From NCBI RefSeq assembly GCF_042433085.1, contig NZ_JBHLWA010000040.1, forward strand, positions 1 to 49,499: a stretch of DNA of 49,499 bases, given 5' to 3'. The stretch is from Gallibacterium melopsittaci. Lineage in GTDB: Bacteria > Pseudomonadota > Gammaproteobacteria > Enterobacterales > Pasteurellaceae. The number at the start of each line of letters is the position of its first letter. The first letter of the stretch is position 1. A model generated the notes under the pieces. That model was not told where the DNA came from. It made no database searches and saw nothing but the letters and a program-made list of their open reading frames with translations. The position numbers were made by a program, and so were the translations under genes. Shown here piece by piece: positions 49,499 through 49,499 of this stretch.

Positions 49499-49499
49499 G

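Overview
The window is almost entirely an integrative and conjugative element (ICE) of the PFGI-1 / ICEHin1056 lineage, which uses the genomic-island (GI or tfc) type IV secretion system. The AT-rich sequence, codon use and gene order, together with VapB/VapD genes, an H-NS gene and FhaB/CdiA-type toxin cassettes, point to a Pasteurellaceae host, most likely a Haemophilus relative. No tRNA, rRNA or housekeeping locus is present to fix the genus. The 49.5 kb starts only 7 bp before a 54-bp repeat and stops inside a CdiA-type gene, as an assembly contig would.

Layout. A 54-bp perfect direct repeat at 8-61 and 44807-44860 brackets the element. From the left come the maintenance module (ParA lacking its Walker A loop, DnaB, ParB, DUF2857, STY4528-type replication protein with nine 42-bp intragenic repeats, SSB, PFL_4669/TIGR03761, DUF3158, topoisomerase III; 21-9531), then a 741-bp hairpin-rich gap. 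Next is a block of small ICE proteins (10273-14031: STY4534/DUF3577, two paralogous acidic proteins, DUF3560, VapD-like, RadC-like), five of which have leaders with the same competing-hairpin design. A decayed DUF3800 gene with an upstream structured RNA candidate follows. The first transfer operon (15244-24314, + strand) carries PilL, TIGR03759, transglycosylase, TIGR03765, TraD, TIGR03747, TIGR03757, TraU-like and TIGR03755. The second (39198 down to 29398, - strand) carries RAQPRD, TIGR03758, TIGR03745, TIGR03750, TIGR03746, TIGR03749, TIGR03752, lipoprotein TIGR03751, TraC ATPase and TraG. The relaxase TraI and a tyrosine recombinase close the core at 42342.

Cargo sits where the two transfer operons converge (24.3-28.8 kb): small membrane proteins, a vapB with a vapC deletion scar, a type III toxin-antitoxin locus of TenpIN type (two 40-nt antitoxin repeats that each spell an H-type pseudoknot, then the toxin), and a type II Thoeris-like pair (TIR-like ThsB plus a two-TM macro-domain ThsA). 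A second accessory patch lies between the integrase and the right 54-bp repeat: an H-NS-like protein and an AAA ATPase/PIN nuclease pair. An att-like site directly behind the integrase suggests this patch was added by accretion.

Beyond the right repeat, on the - strand, are an OLD-family ATPase/TOPRIM nuclease, a degenerate fragment, a 228-aa protein of unknown function, and two tandem orphan CdiA-CT-like cassettes, each followed by a small membrane protein that may be its immunity partner. The most notable signals are the TenpIN locus, the Thoeris pair, the repeated leader family, the intragenic iteron-like array, and the ParA truncation exactly at the repeat. All function assignments come from reading motifs and recalled family sequences; no database search was run.
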